From a virus: a DNA stretch of 64,000 nt. Positions 55,501 to 62,969 of this stretch are shown here, piece by piece (the first letter of the stretch is position 1; every line of letters starts with the position of its first letter). A program made the position numbers and the translations under genes. The notes below the pieces were generated by a model, which searched no databases, was not told where the DNA came from, and saw only the letters and a list, made by a program, of their open reading frames with translations. The stretch covers positions 27,895 to 91,894 of the IMG/VR virus record IMGVR_UViG_3300030737_000007. One strand, given 5' to 3'.

Positions 55501-55944
55501 CCCCGCGTACATGAGGATAGCTTCTTGGAACCCGAGACCGGAGTTATACACCAGCTTAAGAGTCGAGATATTCAACACTTGCGAGGCCGCGGTGGAATCT
55601 GCGATGACCTGGATGTTCTCAGTGGACGAGGTCTGCGACTGGTTGAATGTCGAGGTGCGGTTCTCGTAGAAGCGGTCGATCGGTGGGAAGGTCTTCGAGT
55701 TGTAGACTGTGAGGCCCGGACGCCGGATGAGGGTCAGCTTGGAGCTCGTCTCGCAGTTCAGCCCGTCTACTAGAGCGTCGCCGCGCGAGCCGTAGAACTC
55801 TTCCTCGATATGCCCAGACGCCGCGTCCCTCAGCGGGCTACGGTTGGTCCAGATACCGTCATACGAAAGACGGTTGCTCCAGAGGATTCCGTAGCGTACG
55901 GGTTTGGACGGCTGCGCGCCTTTTGTTGCGAGGAGATTTCCCAT
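52561..55944 (-). CDS. Large tail protein, nozzle-like (1127 aa)
   Basis: 1127 residues. LSYDGIWTNRSPLRDAASGHIEEEFYGSRGDALVDGLNCETSSKLTLIRRPGLTVYN resembles the start of podovirus tail tubular B or nozzle proteins (pG...RpGl..y). The long middle is made of beta repeats (WxxxTxF/VFGFNKAILDSNGNLQVM... with WNxxxGGxTxDGNxxWxNxG), three related modules. The C-terminal part may be a beta-propeller-like domain. No signal peptide. One motif A copy (TFPDNGT). Confidence 0.62.
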   Translation of the reverse strand: MGNLLATKGAQPSKPVRYGILWSNRLSYDGIWTNRSPLRDAASGHIEEEFYGSRGDALVDGLNCETSSKLTLIRRPGLTVYNSKTFPPIDRFYENRTSTFNQSQTSSTENIQVIADSTAASQVLNISTLKLVYNSGLGFQEAILMYAGSYIIPVGTSVAFAGMTVNTSLNGLSFTVLSSTPGSAVFNVGSSHVNSGPTPDTGTMTLSDGGIIYDATGPDTQDVLFTKSAGAGFTSFQSVGNALYFSDGPDQKKLLTPSLVWAPNTVFNQGAYILDSNGFLQVAESAFTLNITNILISSISGVYYALITFNETVPWTVGTSLTFNGMTVFTGLNGTTLAIQSPTVYGANADQVAVLAPATTPFGPSGETGTATSQNTATQNQSGATLPAFNPALGGVTNDGNVQWRNFGVPLYNWGLATPTVAPTISQNPNYRTWRPNTPYALYYSILDTNNNVQFVSTAGQSGSSVPAWNGQIPAVTYTTVSTTVGGTTTTTTVGTPTAGGPTSDNTITWTNAGPIVSWSPSTVFGFNKAILDSNGNLQVMISATSPSTSGATTPAWNATQGGTTTDGNITWMNVGIGNIVFTGSVQYAYSYHSVDKSVSTASPTVSQNFNTQVFGPPGEYRAILFGPTIADPQIDQIWVWRTTQGGGTFLFLDAVPNPTVGAASTWQYTDYLPDTSLDVEIEAPLADENNPPPVGITGLTFHLGCIFGYVGNQVFFSNGPGDTVGNGNTAWNPSNVFTFPSSAVRLFPTVSGLTTFTTSDVYVIQGTNTSSSPLFSSPFLQNIGLSSYDAFAVNGSIIYMYTSDNQFVTLDPSSGVSQIGFPIGDQFGPTQGTETFTSLTTRVTWHVDGSREQAIYVSDYVGSWWRMLPTPSPETGNTWCPRAAITGGFSAVQSVETTPGNRDLLVGPAVSGPILKRDFSVNSDNGVAYPAYAVIGSIVFAQPGQLAMIESITTDSQAVGTPVTLAVQLDEISYITGLATAVPNTPGTGYAVGNLVQITVPGAQPGVARVLSVGAGGAAETLQITVSGQTFPDNGTAVPTTNITGTGAGLTVNTTLGGYFEPLVFFHPDPTQLEPSATTYAQRFYLSQTQDPAVCRHMQIEVNWGTDTVQNELLALSVFGAFEQEK
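52836..52850 (-). repeat. Motif A exact copy in nozzle-like gene
   Basis: Exact motif read FPDNGT, near the 3' end of the gene. Confidence 0.92.
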
Positions 55945-55962
55945 TAGTTAGAGTTCCAGGTG

Positions 55963-55991
55963 TTGACGGGGCGAAGAAAAGGTGATAGGAT
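55963..55991 (+). promoter_or_regulatory. Promoter of EndoVII gene
   Basis: TTGACG (55963-55968), 17-bp spacer, TAGGAT (55986-55991). ATG 56001 is only 9 nt after the -10. Confidence 0.6.
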
Positions 55992-56000
55992 TAAAGGACA

Positions 56001-56696
56001 ATGCCGAATCCGCACAATAAGCTCCCTCAAGAAGTAGGAGAAGAACTAGCACGGTTGTATGCCTCGGGTCTGGAGAGCAGAGTCGTGGCTGCTCAAACGG
56101 GATATTCTCATTACACAGTTATTAGCTGGGCCAGACGGCTGGGTGTTCCAATTCGACGTTCTCCGGGGAAGTACGTAGTAGAAATAAAAGTCTGCAAGAA
56201 ATGTGGAGTCGAAAAAGCAGCAAACGATTTTTATAAAAACCGGGAGAACTTAGACGGGTTGACCGGGTATTGTAAGGCCTGTGAAACCAAAAGACGGGAT
56301 GAAAAAGACCCCGACTGGCGTAAAAAGCTGCTCCAAGCGACCAAGAAATATCGGAAGGAAAATTTCCTAGGGTCGCGAGAAAAAGGGCTCAAACGTCGGT
56401 TCAAAATTACGCTAGAAGATTTCGACCGAATGCTCTCTGCGCAGAACAACGCGTGTCTGGGGTGCGGCGTGGCCAACCCTGAAAATAAAAGAAGGTTCTG
56501 GCACGTAGATCATGACCACGCTTGCTGTGACCAAAAAGATAGCACATGCGGAAAGTGTCTACGAGGAATACTTTGCCGCGGATGCAATATGGCTCTTGGC
56601 GGTGTAAAAGACAACGTAGAAACACTTAGAAATCTAGCCGTGTATCTTGAAAATAGTAAAATAAATCCTTTAGAATCAATACCACGGCCCCGGTGA
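56001..56696 (+). CDS. Endonuclease VII with N-terminal HTH, opposite strand
   Basis: 231 residues. HTH-like start (LARLYASGLESRVVAAQTGYSHYTVISWARRLGV), then CKKCGVEKAANDFYK...GYCKACE zinc part and the EndoVII core QNNACLGCGV...WHVDHDHACC...CLRGILCRGCNMALGGVKDNVETLRNLAVYLE. It is opposite to the late genes with its own promoter, and its end overlaps the adaptor gene by 20 nt. Typical mobile nuclease. Confidence 0.9.
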   Translation: MPNPHNKLPQEVGEELARLYASGLESRVVAAQTGYSHYTVISWARRLGVPIRRSPGKYVVEIKVCKKCGVEKAANDFYKNRENLDGLTGYCKACETKRRDEKDPDWRKKLLQATKKYRKENFLGSREKGLKRRFKITLEDFDRMLSAQNNACLGCGVANPENKRRFWHVDHDHACCDQKDSTCGKCLRGILCRGCNMALGGVKDNVETLRNLAVYLENSKINPLESIPRPR

Positions 56697-57761
56697 GTAC
56701 GGGTAGGCGGCTCCGATATCCATAGCGTTGGTCCACGGGTCGTACCCTCCCATTATGGATTGTCCAGGATATAATTGATTGTCTTCCTGTTGTCTATCTC
56801 CCGCTCGCACGGCTTTAAATAATTGTTCCTCCCACTCGCCGTAGGATTGTTGAGAATCCTTGCTTCCATTAAACATCTTAAGACTGGCCCTGAGTCCCGC
56901 TCGTACAAGATACATCATCTCGTTCGGAATCGGATCCATCGTCTGCTGCATCGTGCGGATTCTCGGCGGACGCTTTTGGTAGCGCGCTTGAATCAGCCAG
57001 CACAGACCATTCAAGGCCGGGACCGGACTCAGCCGCAACGCGTAGGCATCTGGGTCAGCCACGCACCATGTAACGGTTCCGTCGGCTACCAACGTTCCCG
57101 GTGTCGCGTTCGGAACAGCAGCAGGCTGGGTTGTCCCAGAAGTACCGTATGGCGAGTTTGACGGAAGCGTAATAACGTTTCCAACATATCCTGGAGACTC
57201 GATATTCAATCCAAGCTGAGTGCTGTCGATGAAAAGGATATTGCCGTTTACGTCAACGAACTGGTTGATCGGAACCCGCGGAGTTTGCGCAACGCCGTAA
57301 CCCGGGCCATAGACCGTATTCGCCTGCCACAACCCCATAAACGCGAGTGAGTTCTGGATGAAAGAGATGTTGAACGGCACACCCTGAAAACTAGTCTGCG
57401 CAAGATCGCGTACCGTTTCAAGCTGGAACACTGGCTTAGGCGCACCGTTATCATTCGACGTGGAGTTATTGATGTCAATCCGCCACGCGTCTTCAAGCCA
57501 ACCGATGTCCGTAATGTTCGAACAATAGTCCTGTTGCAAGCTGACGGTGATAAAGGCCGGGAAGTTTTTACGGTTCCACTTCCACGGCATGTTCTCTGCC
57601 AAAACGCGGGACATGACTTCGTTCGCCAGCGTGAGCATCGGCTCGGAGGAATAACCCGCCGCGCCGCCGAGGACGTTGTAGAACTCCGGATTGCTCTTTA
57701 GCTGGTTGGCAAGCTGCTGGACGGTTGTCGAGTAGGCTTGATCACCGGGGATAACAGGCAC
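56676..57761 (-). CDS. Adaptor / head-tail connector-like protein
   Basis: 361 residues, MPVIPGDQAYSTTVQQLANQLKSNPEFYN..., with LANEVMSRVLAENMPWKWNRKNFPAFITVSLQQDYC..IGWLEDAWRIDI and a central beta part, ending with a helical RAGLRASLKMFNGSKDS...EEQLFKAVRAGDRQQ. Helix-beta-helix layout and position before the nozzle gene suggest an adaptor (tail tubular A role). Family match not certain. Confidence 0.55.
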   Translation of the reverse strand: MPVIPGDQAYSTTVQQLANQLKSNPEFYNVLGGAAGYSSEPMLTLANEVMSRVLAENMPWKWNRKNFPAFITVSLQQDYCSNITDIGWLEDAWRIDINNSTSNDNGAPKPVFQLETVRDLAQTSFQGVPFNISFIQNSLAFMGLWQANTVYGPGYGVAQTPRVPINQFVDVNGNILFIDSTQLGLNIESPGYVGNVITLPSNSPYGTSGTTQPAAVPNATPGTLVADGTVTWCVADPDAYALRLSPVPALNGLCWLIQARYQKRPPRIRTMQQTMDPIPNEMMYLVRAGLRASLKMFNGSKDSQQSYGEWEEQLFKAVRAGDRQQEDNQLYPGQSIMGGYDPWTNAMDIGAAYPYSPGPWY

Positions 57762-57772
57762 TTTAGTTCCTT

Positions 57773-57787
57773 TTCCAGATAATGGAA
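57773..57787 (+). repeat. Motif A exact copy upstream of adaptor gene
   Basis: Exact motif, 12 bp 5' of the adaptor start, in opposite orientation to the gene; the RBS AAGGAAC lies between them. Confidence 0.92.
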
Positions 57788-57840
57788 TTTACAAATCACG
57801 AATCCAACCGAATAGCCAGTCCAGCAACTTCCCCCACCAA

Positions 57841-58221
57841 CTACTGGACGGTGACGGAGAAACCGGTGGGGGGCTGAGGAGAGAGGGTGCCCGTGGCGAT
57901 ATTGGACGCGGCGGAGGTTGCTCCGTTGAGAACAGTCACACCGTAGTAGGAGTACTGCCCTGCCGTAACCGTAGTGTCTACGTAAGGCCCGGCAGCGGGC
58001 AGACCCGAGACCAGCAACGTAAAGGACGACAACGCGGTGCAGGGTGTTCCGACGCAGCGGTAGATGCTGACCGGGCCGGGCGTGGTCGAAGTTACCCAGC
58101 TAACAGTGGCGGAATTGCCGGTCGTAGTCTGCGCGAAGGCTACTTTGAACGCAGGGTGGGTGTTCTGCTGGGCGACCAGCGGAAGAGCGAAGAAGGCAAG
58201 AAGTAAGGCGAGGGTTTTCAT
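57841..58221 (-). CDS. Secreted FN3-like protein
   Basis: 126 residues. Sec signal peptide MKTLALLLAFFALPLVAQQ (cleavage after LVA or AQ). The rest fits one fibronectin type III domain (ATVSWVTSTTPGPVSIYRC..., QYSYYGVTVLNGATSAASN). Signal peptides on tail-region proteins are unusual in phages. Short gap to the next gene suggests one transcript. Confidence 0.7.
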   Translation of the reverse strand: MKTLALLLAFFALPLVAQQNTHPAFKVAFAQTTTGNSATVSWVTSTTPGPVSIYRCVGTPCTALSSFTLLVSGLPAAGPYVDTTVTAGQYSYYGVTVLNGATSAASNIATGTLSPQPPTGFSVTVQ

Positions 58222-58229
58222 AAATCTCC

Positions 58230-60113
58230 TTAGAAACTTGTGCCGGGGGAGGCGGTGAATCCTATTGAAAATTGAACTCCGAGAAAGGTGGGCGGAGCAA
58301 CGCCTGGTTCAAGCGCACCGATTGCTGGCGGGTTAGGCCGCGTGACGCCTACAAAGTCCAGCGTAGAGGCGAGGCTGGAAGCTCCTGCACCGATTGCGGG
58401 TGACCCACTTTGCAGCTCAAGGTTCGTCCAGGGTCCCGGCGTCGTCACGCTCGCAAATTTGGGATTCGTTGGGATGGCCTGCGAGGTAAGCGAGGATGCT
58501 GGCGACGTGCTTCCCGGCGTTGAGGCGCTGTAGAAAATATTATTGCTTCCCGTGAGCGTCGGACCAGAGACTCCAGTGTTTGAGAGGTAAACATTCTGCG
58601 TCCCGGTGTTGGTATACGCTGGCTGGGCAATGATATTGTTGACAAGGTTCAGTGTTAACCCCGTCTGCGCGTTTTCATAGAAGGCCAGAATCGCACTCGC
58701 GTTGTTCACGTTATTCGCGTTCAAATCGGAAGAACAGTCCCATAGCGTGTTGTTGTAGATGTTCACCGTGCCGCTCCCCGCCGTTGTTGCTTCACCCGGG
58801 GAGGCAATGCAGGCATGGTTCCCGTCTGAATCGCTCGCCGCCTGAATGCCAACGTGGTGGACGATGTTGTTGTAGACGTTGATCGGACCTTGCGTTGGAT
58901 CTAGGGTGGCTAGATTGATTCCAGCGCCATTCGCTCCCTCGATGTCGTTGTCATGGATGCTGAAATTTCCATAGCCTAGCGAGTCGTCGGGGCCGTAATT
59001 GATCTGTATCCCGTTGTAGGTACAGACGCTGGCGATCTTGTTCCAGCCGATTTCTTGTGTGTTCCCGTAGACATAGATCGAATGGTACTGCTTGTTCGAC
59101 AGGCCGCCCGGTGCAGCGCAACCCGCACCAGTCACATAGTTTCCCAATACCTCGTCGTTCGTGCTGGAATCAGCTTCAAAGCCTCCGGATAGCGCTCCAC
59201 TTGATCCATAACAGTCTGGACACTGGATAACGTTGTTGACCGTGCGCATGTCTGGTCCTGCCGAGGTCTCGCCGAAGGATAGGGCACTCCCAGCAGCGGA
59301 TGAGGTCGAGGTTCCGGTGAGAGTCAGTCCTGCCACCACCATGTACTCGTCTGAGTAGTCGCGGATGCCGCCCGTCACGTAGCCGTCACCGCCAATAATT
59401 ACAGTAGCTCCGGGCCTCGCCATGACGGTAGTTGGAATGGCTGCCGTGAAGCCGCTGTCGAACGCAAGCGCGGAAAATAACTGGCCACCGAAGTAGGGGA
59501 AGTTCGCTCCGTTCAGGAAGACGAGGGTATCGCCCTGCGCGAGGCAGTTGTAATAGGGCTGCGGCGTTCGGGCATTTGTAGCTGGCCCCGTGTTGCCGCT
59601 TCCGCCGTTCAGTCCTATGCTTACCACGTTGGTCAGCGTCCACGGGCTTGTATAGGTGCCACTCCCACCCAGCCCATCGCCCGCCGTGCCGTTCTTGAAG
59701 TTTGCGCAGGTGAACGCTGTTCCTGTCGTCACGTTGTCGATGCCCGCGCCGATGTAGTAGATCGATCCTGAGCGAACCGTGAAGCTTAGATTAGAGCACG
59801 ATCCACCCGGCGCGGTGATCACGATGCTTCCACTCCCCGTTGTCCCACTGGGAACCTGAAAGCCGAGTTGTTGACGATTGCCCGTATTGTCCGCGCCGAG
59901 GTAAATCTTGTTGGTGACGGCGGTACCGTTGACCGTGATGGTTATTGCCGAAAGCGAAGATCCGAATCCCGTACCGAACACATCGACATACGTTCCGCCG
60001 CCGCCCTCACCGCCGCTTGCTGGACCCGATTGCACATCTTGGTACATGCAGACGGGCGCAGCGTGAGCAAGGGCAGGACAGAGCAGCGCGAGGATGATGA
60101 GTAGTGTTTTCAT
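58230..60113 (-). CDS. Secreted beta-helix protein with IPT-like domain (tail spike-like)
   Basis: 627 residues. Signal peptide MKTLLIILALLCPALAHA, then an IPT/TIG-like domain (VDVFGTGFGSSLSAITITVNGTAV, about 40-110) and a right-handed beta helix with Asn-rich turns (HDNDIEGANGAGIN, VYNNIVHHVG, IYNNTLWDCSS, LVNNIIAQ). Such folds bind or degrade polysaccharide. The adjacent genes overlap by 1 nt (TAATG). Role as spike or exported enzyme is open. Confidence 0.7.
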   Translation of the reverse strand: MKTLLIILALLCPALAHAAPVCMYQDVQSGPASGGEGGGGTYVDVFGTGFGSSLSAITITVNGTAVTNKIYLGADNTGNRQQLGFQVPSGTTGSGSIVITAPGGSCSNLSFTVRSGSIYYIGAGIDNVTTGTAFTCANFKNGTAGDGLGGSGTYTSPWTLTNVVSIGLNGGSGNTGPATNARTPQPYYNCLAQGDTLVFLNGANFPYFGGQLFSALAFDSGFTAAIPTTVMARPGATVIIGGDGYVTGGIRDYSDEYMVVAGLTLTGTSTSSAAGSALSFGETSAGPDMRTVNNVIQCPDCYGSSGALSGGFEADSSTNDEVLGNYVTGAGCAAPGGLSNKQYHSIYVYGNTQEIGWNKIASVCTYNGIQINYGPDDSLGYGNFSIHDNDIEGANGAGINLATLDPTQGPINVYNNIVHHVGIQAASDSDGNHACIASPGEATTAGSGTVNIYNNTLWDCSSDLNANNVNNASAILAFYENAQTGLTLNLVNNIIAQPAYTNTGTQNVYLSNTGVSGPTLTGSNNIFYSASTPGSTSPASSLTSQAIPTNPKFASVTTPGPWTNLELQSGSPAIGAGASSLASTLDFVGVTRPNPPAIGALEPGVAPPTFLGVQFSIGFTASPGTSF

Positions 60114-62968
60114 TAGCTGCTCGCCGCCGAGAGCGAGGAAATCGTCATACCTGTTGTGGTCGCGCCGTTGAGCGAGAAGCCCAGCGATGTTCCCGAGGTA
60201 GATGGCGTTCCAGTCATGCTTCCGGTGACCGTACCCGTAGGACCGACCACCGTAATCGTCGTCCCAGAGAGCGTAATCGTGTAATTTCCCAAAATGTTCC
60301 CTGTTGGAGTGCTCGCTCCGATTGTCGTGAAGCTCCCGCCATTGCCGTTGAACACGGTAAAAAAGTTTTGCGTTCCAGCGGCTATGTTGATAGCGACATA
60401 ATTACCGGCGCTGCTATAACGAACAATGAATTGACAAGCAGAAGTAGTGCCTGTTCCAGTGCATTTCGTGAGATTGAAGCGAATGACCTCATTGGTAACG
60501 CCTGTATTGATTAGGTCAGTCTGGGCATTTGTGGTCGATGAAGAAACACCGCCACCTGTTTGATATTTATAGTCGGTTCCCGATGCGAGAACCCAAGTAC
60601 ACCCGCTTCCAGCCGTGCAGGTATTCGGAACTGTTCCCGCAAGGTTCGTTCCGCTTGCTGCCTCAGTGAAGTTGGTGTTCAGGTAGACCGACGTGGCCAC
60701 GTTGTAGTAGGCGGTTCCGGTCGTGAAGTAGCCGCTGCCTTGGCATGATCCATATACCGGACCAGTTGCCGATACTGTAACCCCAGTCGCTCCTGCTACA
60801 GCAGTTGTTCCCAGAGAGGCGAATGGAGACCCTCCAGAACAGGCGGTAGTGACGGTAGCTCCTGAAGCAATCTCTCCTGCGTTCGGAGTAAAAGTCGGCG
60901 TGGCTCCGAGCGGAGGCCAGCTTGCAGCGGGGAGGAAATTTCCGGCCCCTACATTGACGACTGCCGTGGTGATGTTAGATGGGTCTACGACATTCTGAAC
61001 CGTATTGTTGTTGCTATTGTTGTCGAGGCTTATCCCAGTCGTTCCATATCCGCCGATCGTGTTGCTCGTAATAGATGTGTACGTTACTGCTGCACCCGAA
61101 ATAAAGGTGGTTGTCGGCTGCCCTGAGACCGCGCTTAGAGCGTTGCCTGTAATCGTGGAATCGCTAACCGTGTTTAGTTGGATACCTGCCACTGGATACG
61201 TCAAAAGGTTGTTGCTGTTAATCGCCAGTCTTGAAGAATTTACGGCTTTGATTCCAATAGCCCCAGCCGATCCTAGTCCGTTCATGGCTAGATTAGACAC
61301 CGTAATTCCGGCAGAGTTTTCAATATCCAACCCAGTCGACGGGAAAAATACGGTGCTCAACCATCCTCCCTTTATCTCCACGTTGCTCTCTGCTGCGGTA
61401 GTAAGACCATTCAAATAAATACCTGTGTTGTAAAATGTATCAGTGATGCAATCAATGATGTGAATATCCCCTGCGGTATTCCCCCCCGGTGCTGTGTTGA
61501 AGATGTATATTCCGTAGGTCTGAAACTCCGTCTCGAACCCGCGTATCATGATGTCGTTCAGGTCTACGCCCTTGGCAATAAATCCGTAACTGGTGACACT
61601 AGAAAATCCGGGGGTTACGATCTGCGATGTGGAGTCGCGAAGACGAAATGACTCGGTGCCAAAGGCCCCATTCAGGTAGAACCCAGCAACCGCCGTCCCC
61701 GGATTGAATCCGTTCGCGCCCCATAGAGACCCGGAGTTTTGGACGTACCCAGTGCCGATTGAGGCAGCATTTTGAAAGTAGAAATTGCAGGCTGAGTCCT
61801 CGGACCAAACACGGTCAACGGAAAATCCACCGTCAAATTGAATCGACAATCCAGAAGGTCCCAGCGGACATCCGGTGCCTGATACTGAAGCAGCCACCGT
61901 CCGCATGAGGGTGAAGTTGCTGAAGTTATTGAATGAGATTGGGTTGGTGTAAACGCCCGTAGGGGAAATGGCTACGATGGTATCCGCAGTTGCAGACGTG
62001 TTGTAAATGGCGCTCGCAGGGACATTGGCAGCGTTCGCGTTGGCTATAGCCGTCGTGATCGCGCCGTTCGATGTACCTGAGAATCCAACACTCGATTGGG
62101 TGATGGTCGTGACGCCGGATACTTTGTACTTCAGCGCCTGCAACAAGCACTGATGAGGGCCTACTGCCGTCGCGCAAGCATTGAACGCCACGGTGTTGTC
62201 CGTTCCACCTGAACCGGAGCCTGAGTAGTCTCCCACCGCACCGAACCATTCCACCGGGGTAACTGGATTTTGCTTGCCAAGGTTTACAGACGCACCCGAA
62301 CCGAGAATGAATAACGCACCAACCGGGGCCTGGACGTTACCTGTGAGCGTCAGTACTTGGCCAGCCGACACTGTGATCGTTCCGCCGAGGCTGAAGATGT
62401 CTCCACTAATAGTTGCCGAGGTAGTTACGTTGTAATTGGTTCCAAAGCCCAAGAAGTTCGGAGAGGTTGCCGAGGCTGCGGTGGGAGCAGTGGTCGCTCC
62501 GTTGCCATACAGAAGTCCGTTGGGAAAGACGATAGTGTTCGGGCATGGCCCAACTACCCAAGTTGACCCGGCTCCGCCCAGCGCACATTGTCCGTTGACC
62601 GGTGCGAGAGATGTAGGCACTCCTGTTCCCGTCGTGTTAACTAACAGCCCCGTTCCCAACCCAGACAGCAGCGTGCCGTTGATTCCCTGTACTGTCGTAG
62701 CCCCGCCAGTTGACGTGCTCGTTGCGTCGCCGGTAAGGGCATTGAAACTCCCACCGCCACCAGAACCAATGAGCGTCCAAGTTCCACTCTGGCAGGTGTA
62801 AATCGTACCCAGTGTAGCTACCTGTTCGTCAGGAAGATTGACGGTGCAGGCTCCGCTCGGGGCCGCGGTAACCAGAAGTATAGTGGGGTATGCGGGTTGC
62901 TGCGCGCGCGCTGAAATCGCCGCTATGAACACCACCAGCCCGCAGATAATCTTTTTCATTGTTTTCAC
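60113..62968 (-). CDS. Secreted beta-helix tail-spike-like protein (951 aa)
   Basis: Signal peptide MKTMKKIICGLVVFIAAISARA. A Gly/Ser/Thr-rich fibre-like segment follows (SFNALTGDATSTSTGGATTVQG), then the pectate-lyase-type entry NPVTPVEWFGAVGDYSGSGSGGTDNTVAFNACATAVG (about 240-280), typical of phage spikes, and a long beta helix (GIYLNGL, GLDIENSAGITVSNLAMNG, TGISLDNNSNNNTVQNV). The C-terminal domain is beta-sandwich-like. Spike function likely, export signal unexplained. Confidence 0.75.
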   Translation of the reverse strand: MKTMKKIICGLVVFIAAISARAQQPAYPTILLVTAAPSGACTVNLPDEQVATLGTIYTCQSGTWTLIGSGGGGSFNALTGDATSTSTGGATTVQGINGTLLSGLGTGLLVNTTGTGVPTSLAPVNGQCALGGAGSTWVVGPCPNTIVFPNGLLYGNGATTAPTAASATSPNFLGFGTNYNVTTSATISGDIFSLGGTITVSAGQVLTLTGNVQAPVGALFILGSGASVNLGKQNPVTPVEWFGAVGDYSGSGSGGTDNTVAFNACATAVGPHQCLLQALKYKVSGVTTITQSSVGFSGTSNGAITTAIANANAANVPASAIYNTSATADTIVAISPTGVYTNPISFNNFSNFTLMRTVAASVSGTGCPLGPSGLSIQFDGGFSVDRVWSEDSACNFYFQNAASIGTGYVQNSGSLWGANGFNPGTAVAGFYLNGAFGTESFRLRDSTSQIVTPGFSSVTSYGFIAKGVDLNDIMIRGFETEFQTYGIYIFNTAPGGNTAGDIHIIDCITDTFYNTGIYLNGLTTAAESNVEIKGGWLSTVFFPSTGLDIENSAGITVSNLAMNGLGSAGAIGIKAVNSSRLAINSNNLLTYPVAGIQLNTVSDSTITGNALSAVSGQPTTTFISGAAVTYTSITSNTIGGYGTTGISLDNNSNNNTVQNVVDPSNITTAVVNVGAGNFLPAASWPPLGATPTFTPNAGEIASGATVTTACSGGSPFASLGTTAVAGATGVTVSATGPVYGSCQGSGYFTTGTAYYNVATSVYLNTNFTEAASGTNLAGTVPNTCTAGSGCTWVLASGTDYKYQTGGGVSSSTTNAQTDLINTGVTNEVIRFNLTKCTGTGTTSACQFIVRYSSAGNYVAINIAAGTQNFFTVFNGNGGSFTTIGASTPTGNILGNYTITLSGTTITVVGPTGTVTGSMTGTPSTSGTSLGFSLNGATTTGMTISSLSAASS

Positions 62969-62969
62969 C

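Noticed and set aside
3624-57787. PDNG as a conserved peptide motif
   Set aside because: The same DNA is also read as QIMEN, SIIRK and HYLD, and is intergenic in many places, so the conservation is at the DNA level.
3624-57787. Motif A as a promoter -10 (GATAAT)
   Set aside because: GATAAT resembles a -10, but no -35 lies at a constant distance, copies occ in both orientations, and real promoters lie just upstream of several copies.
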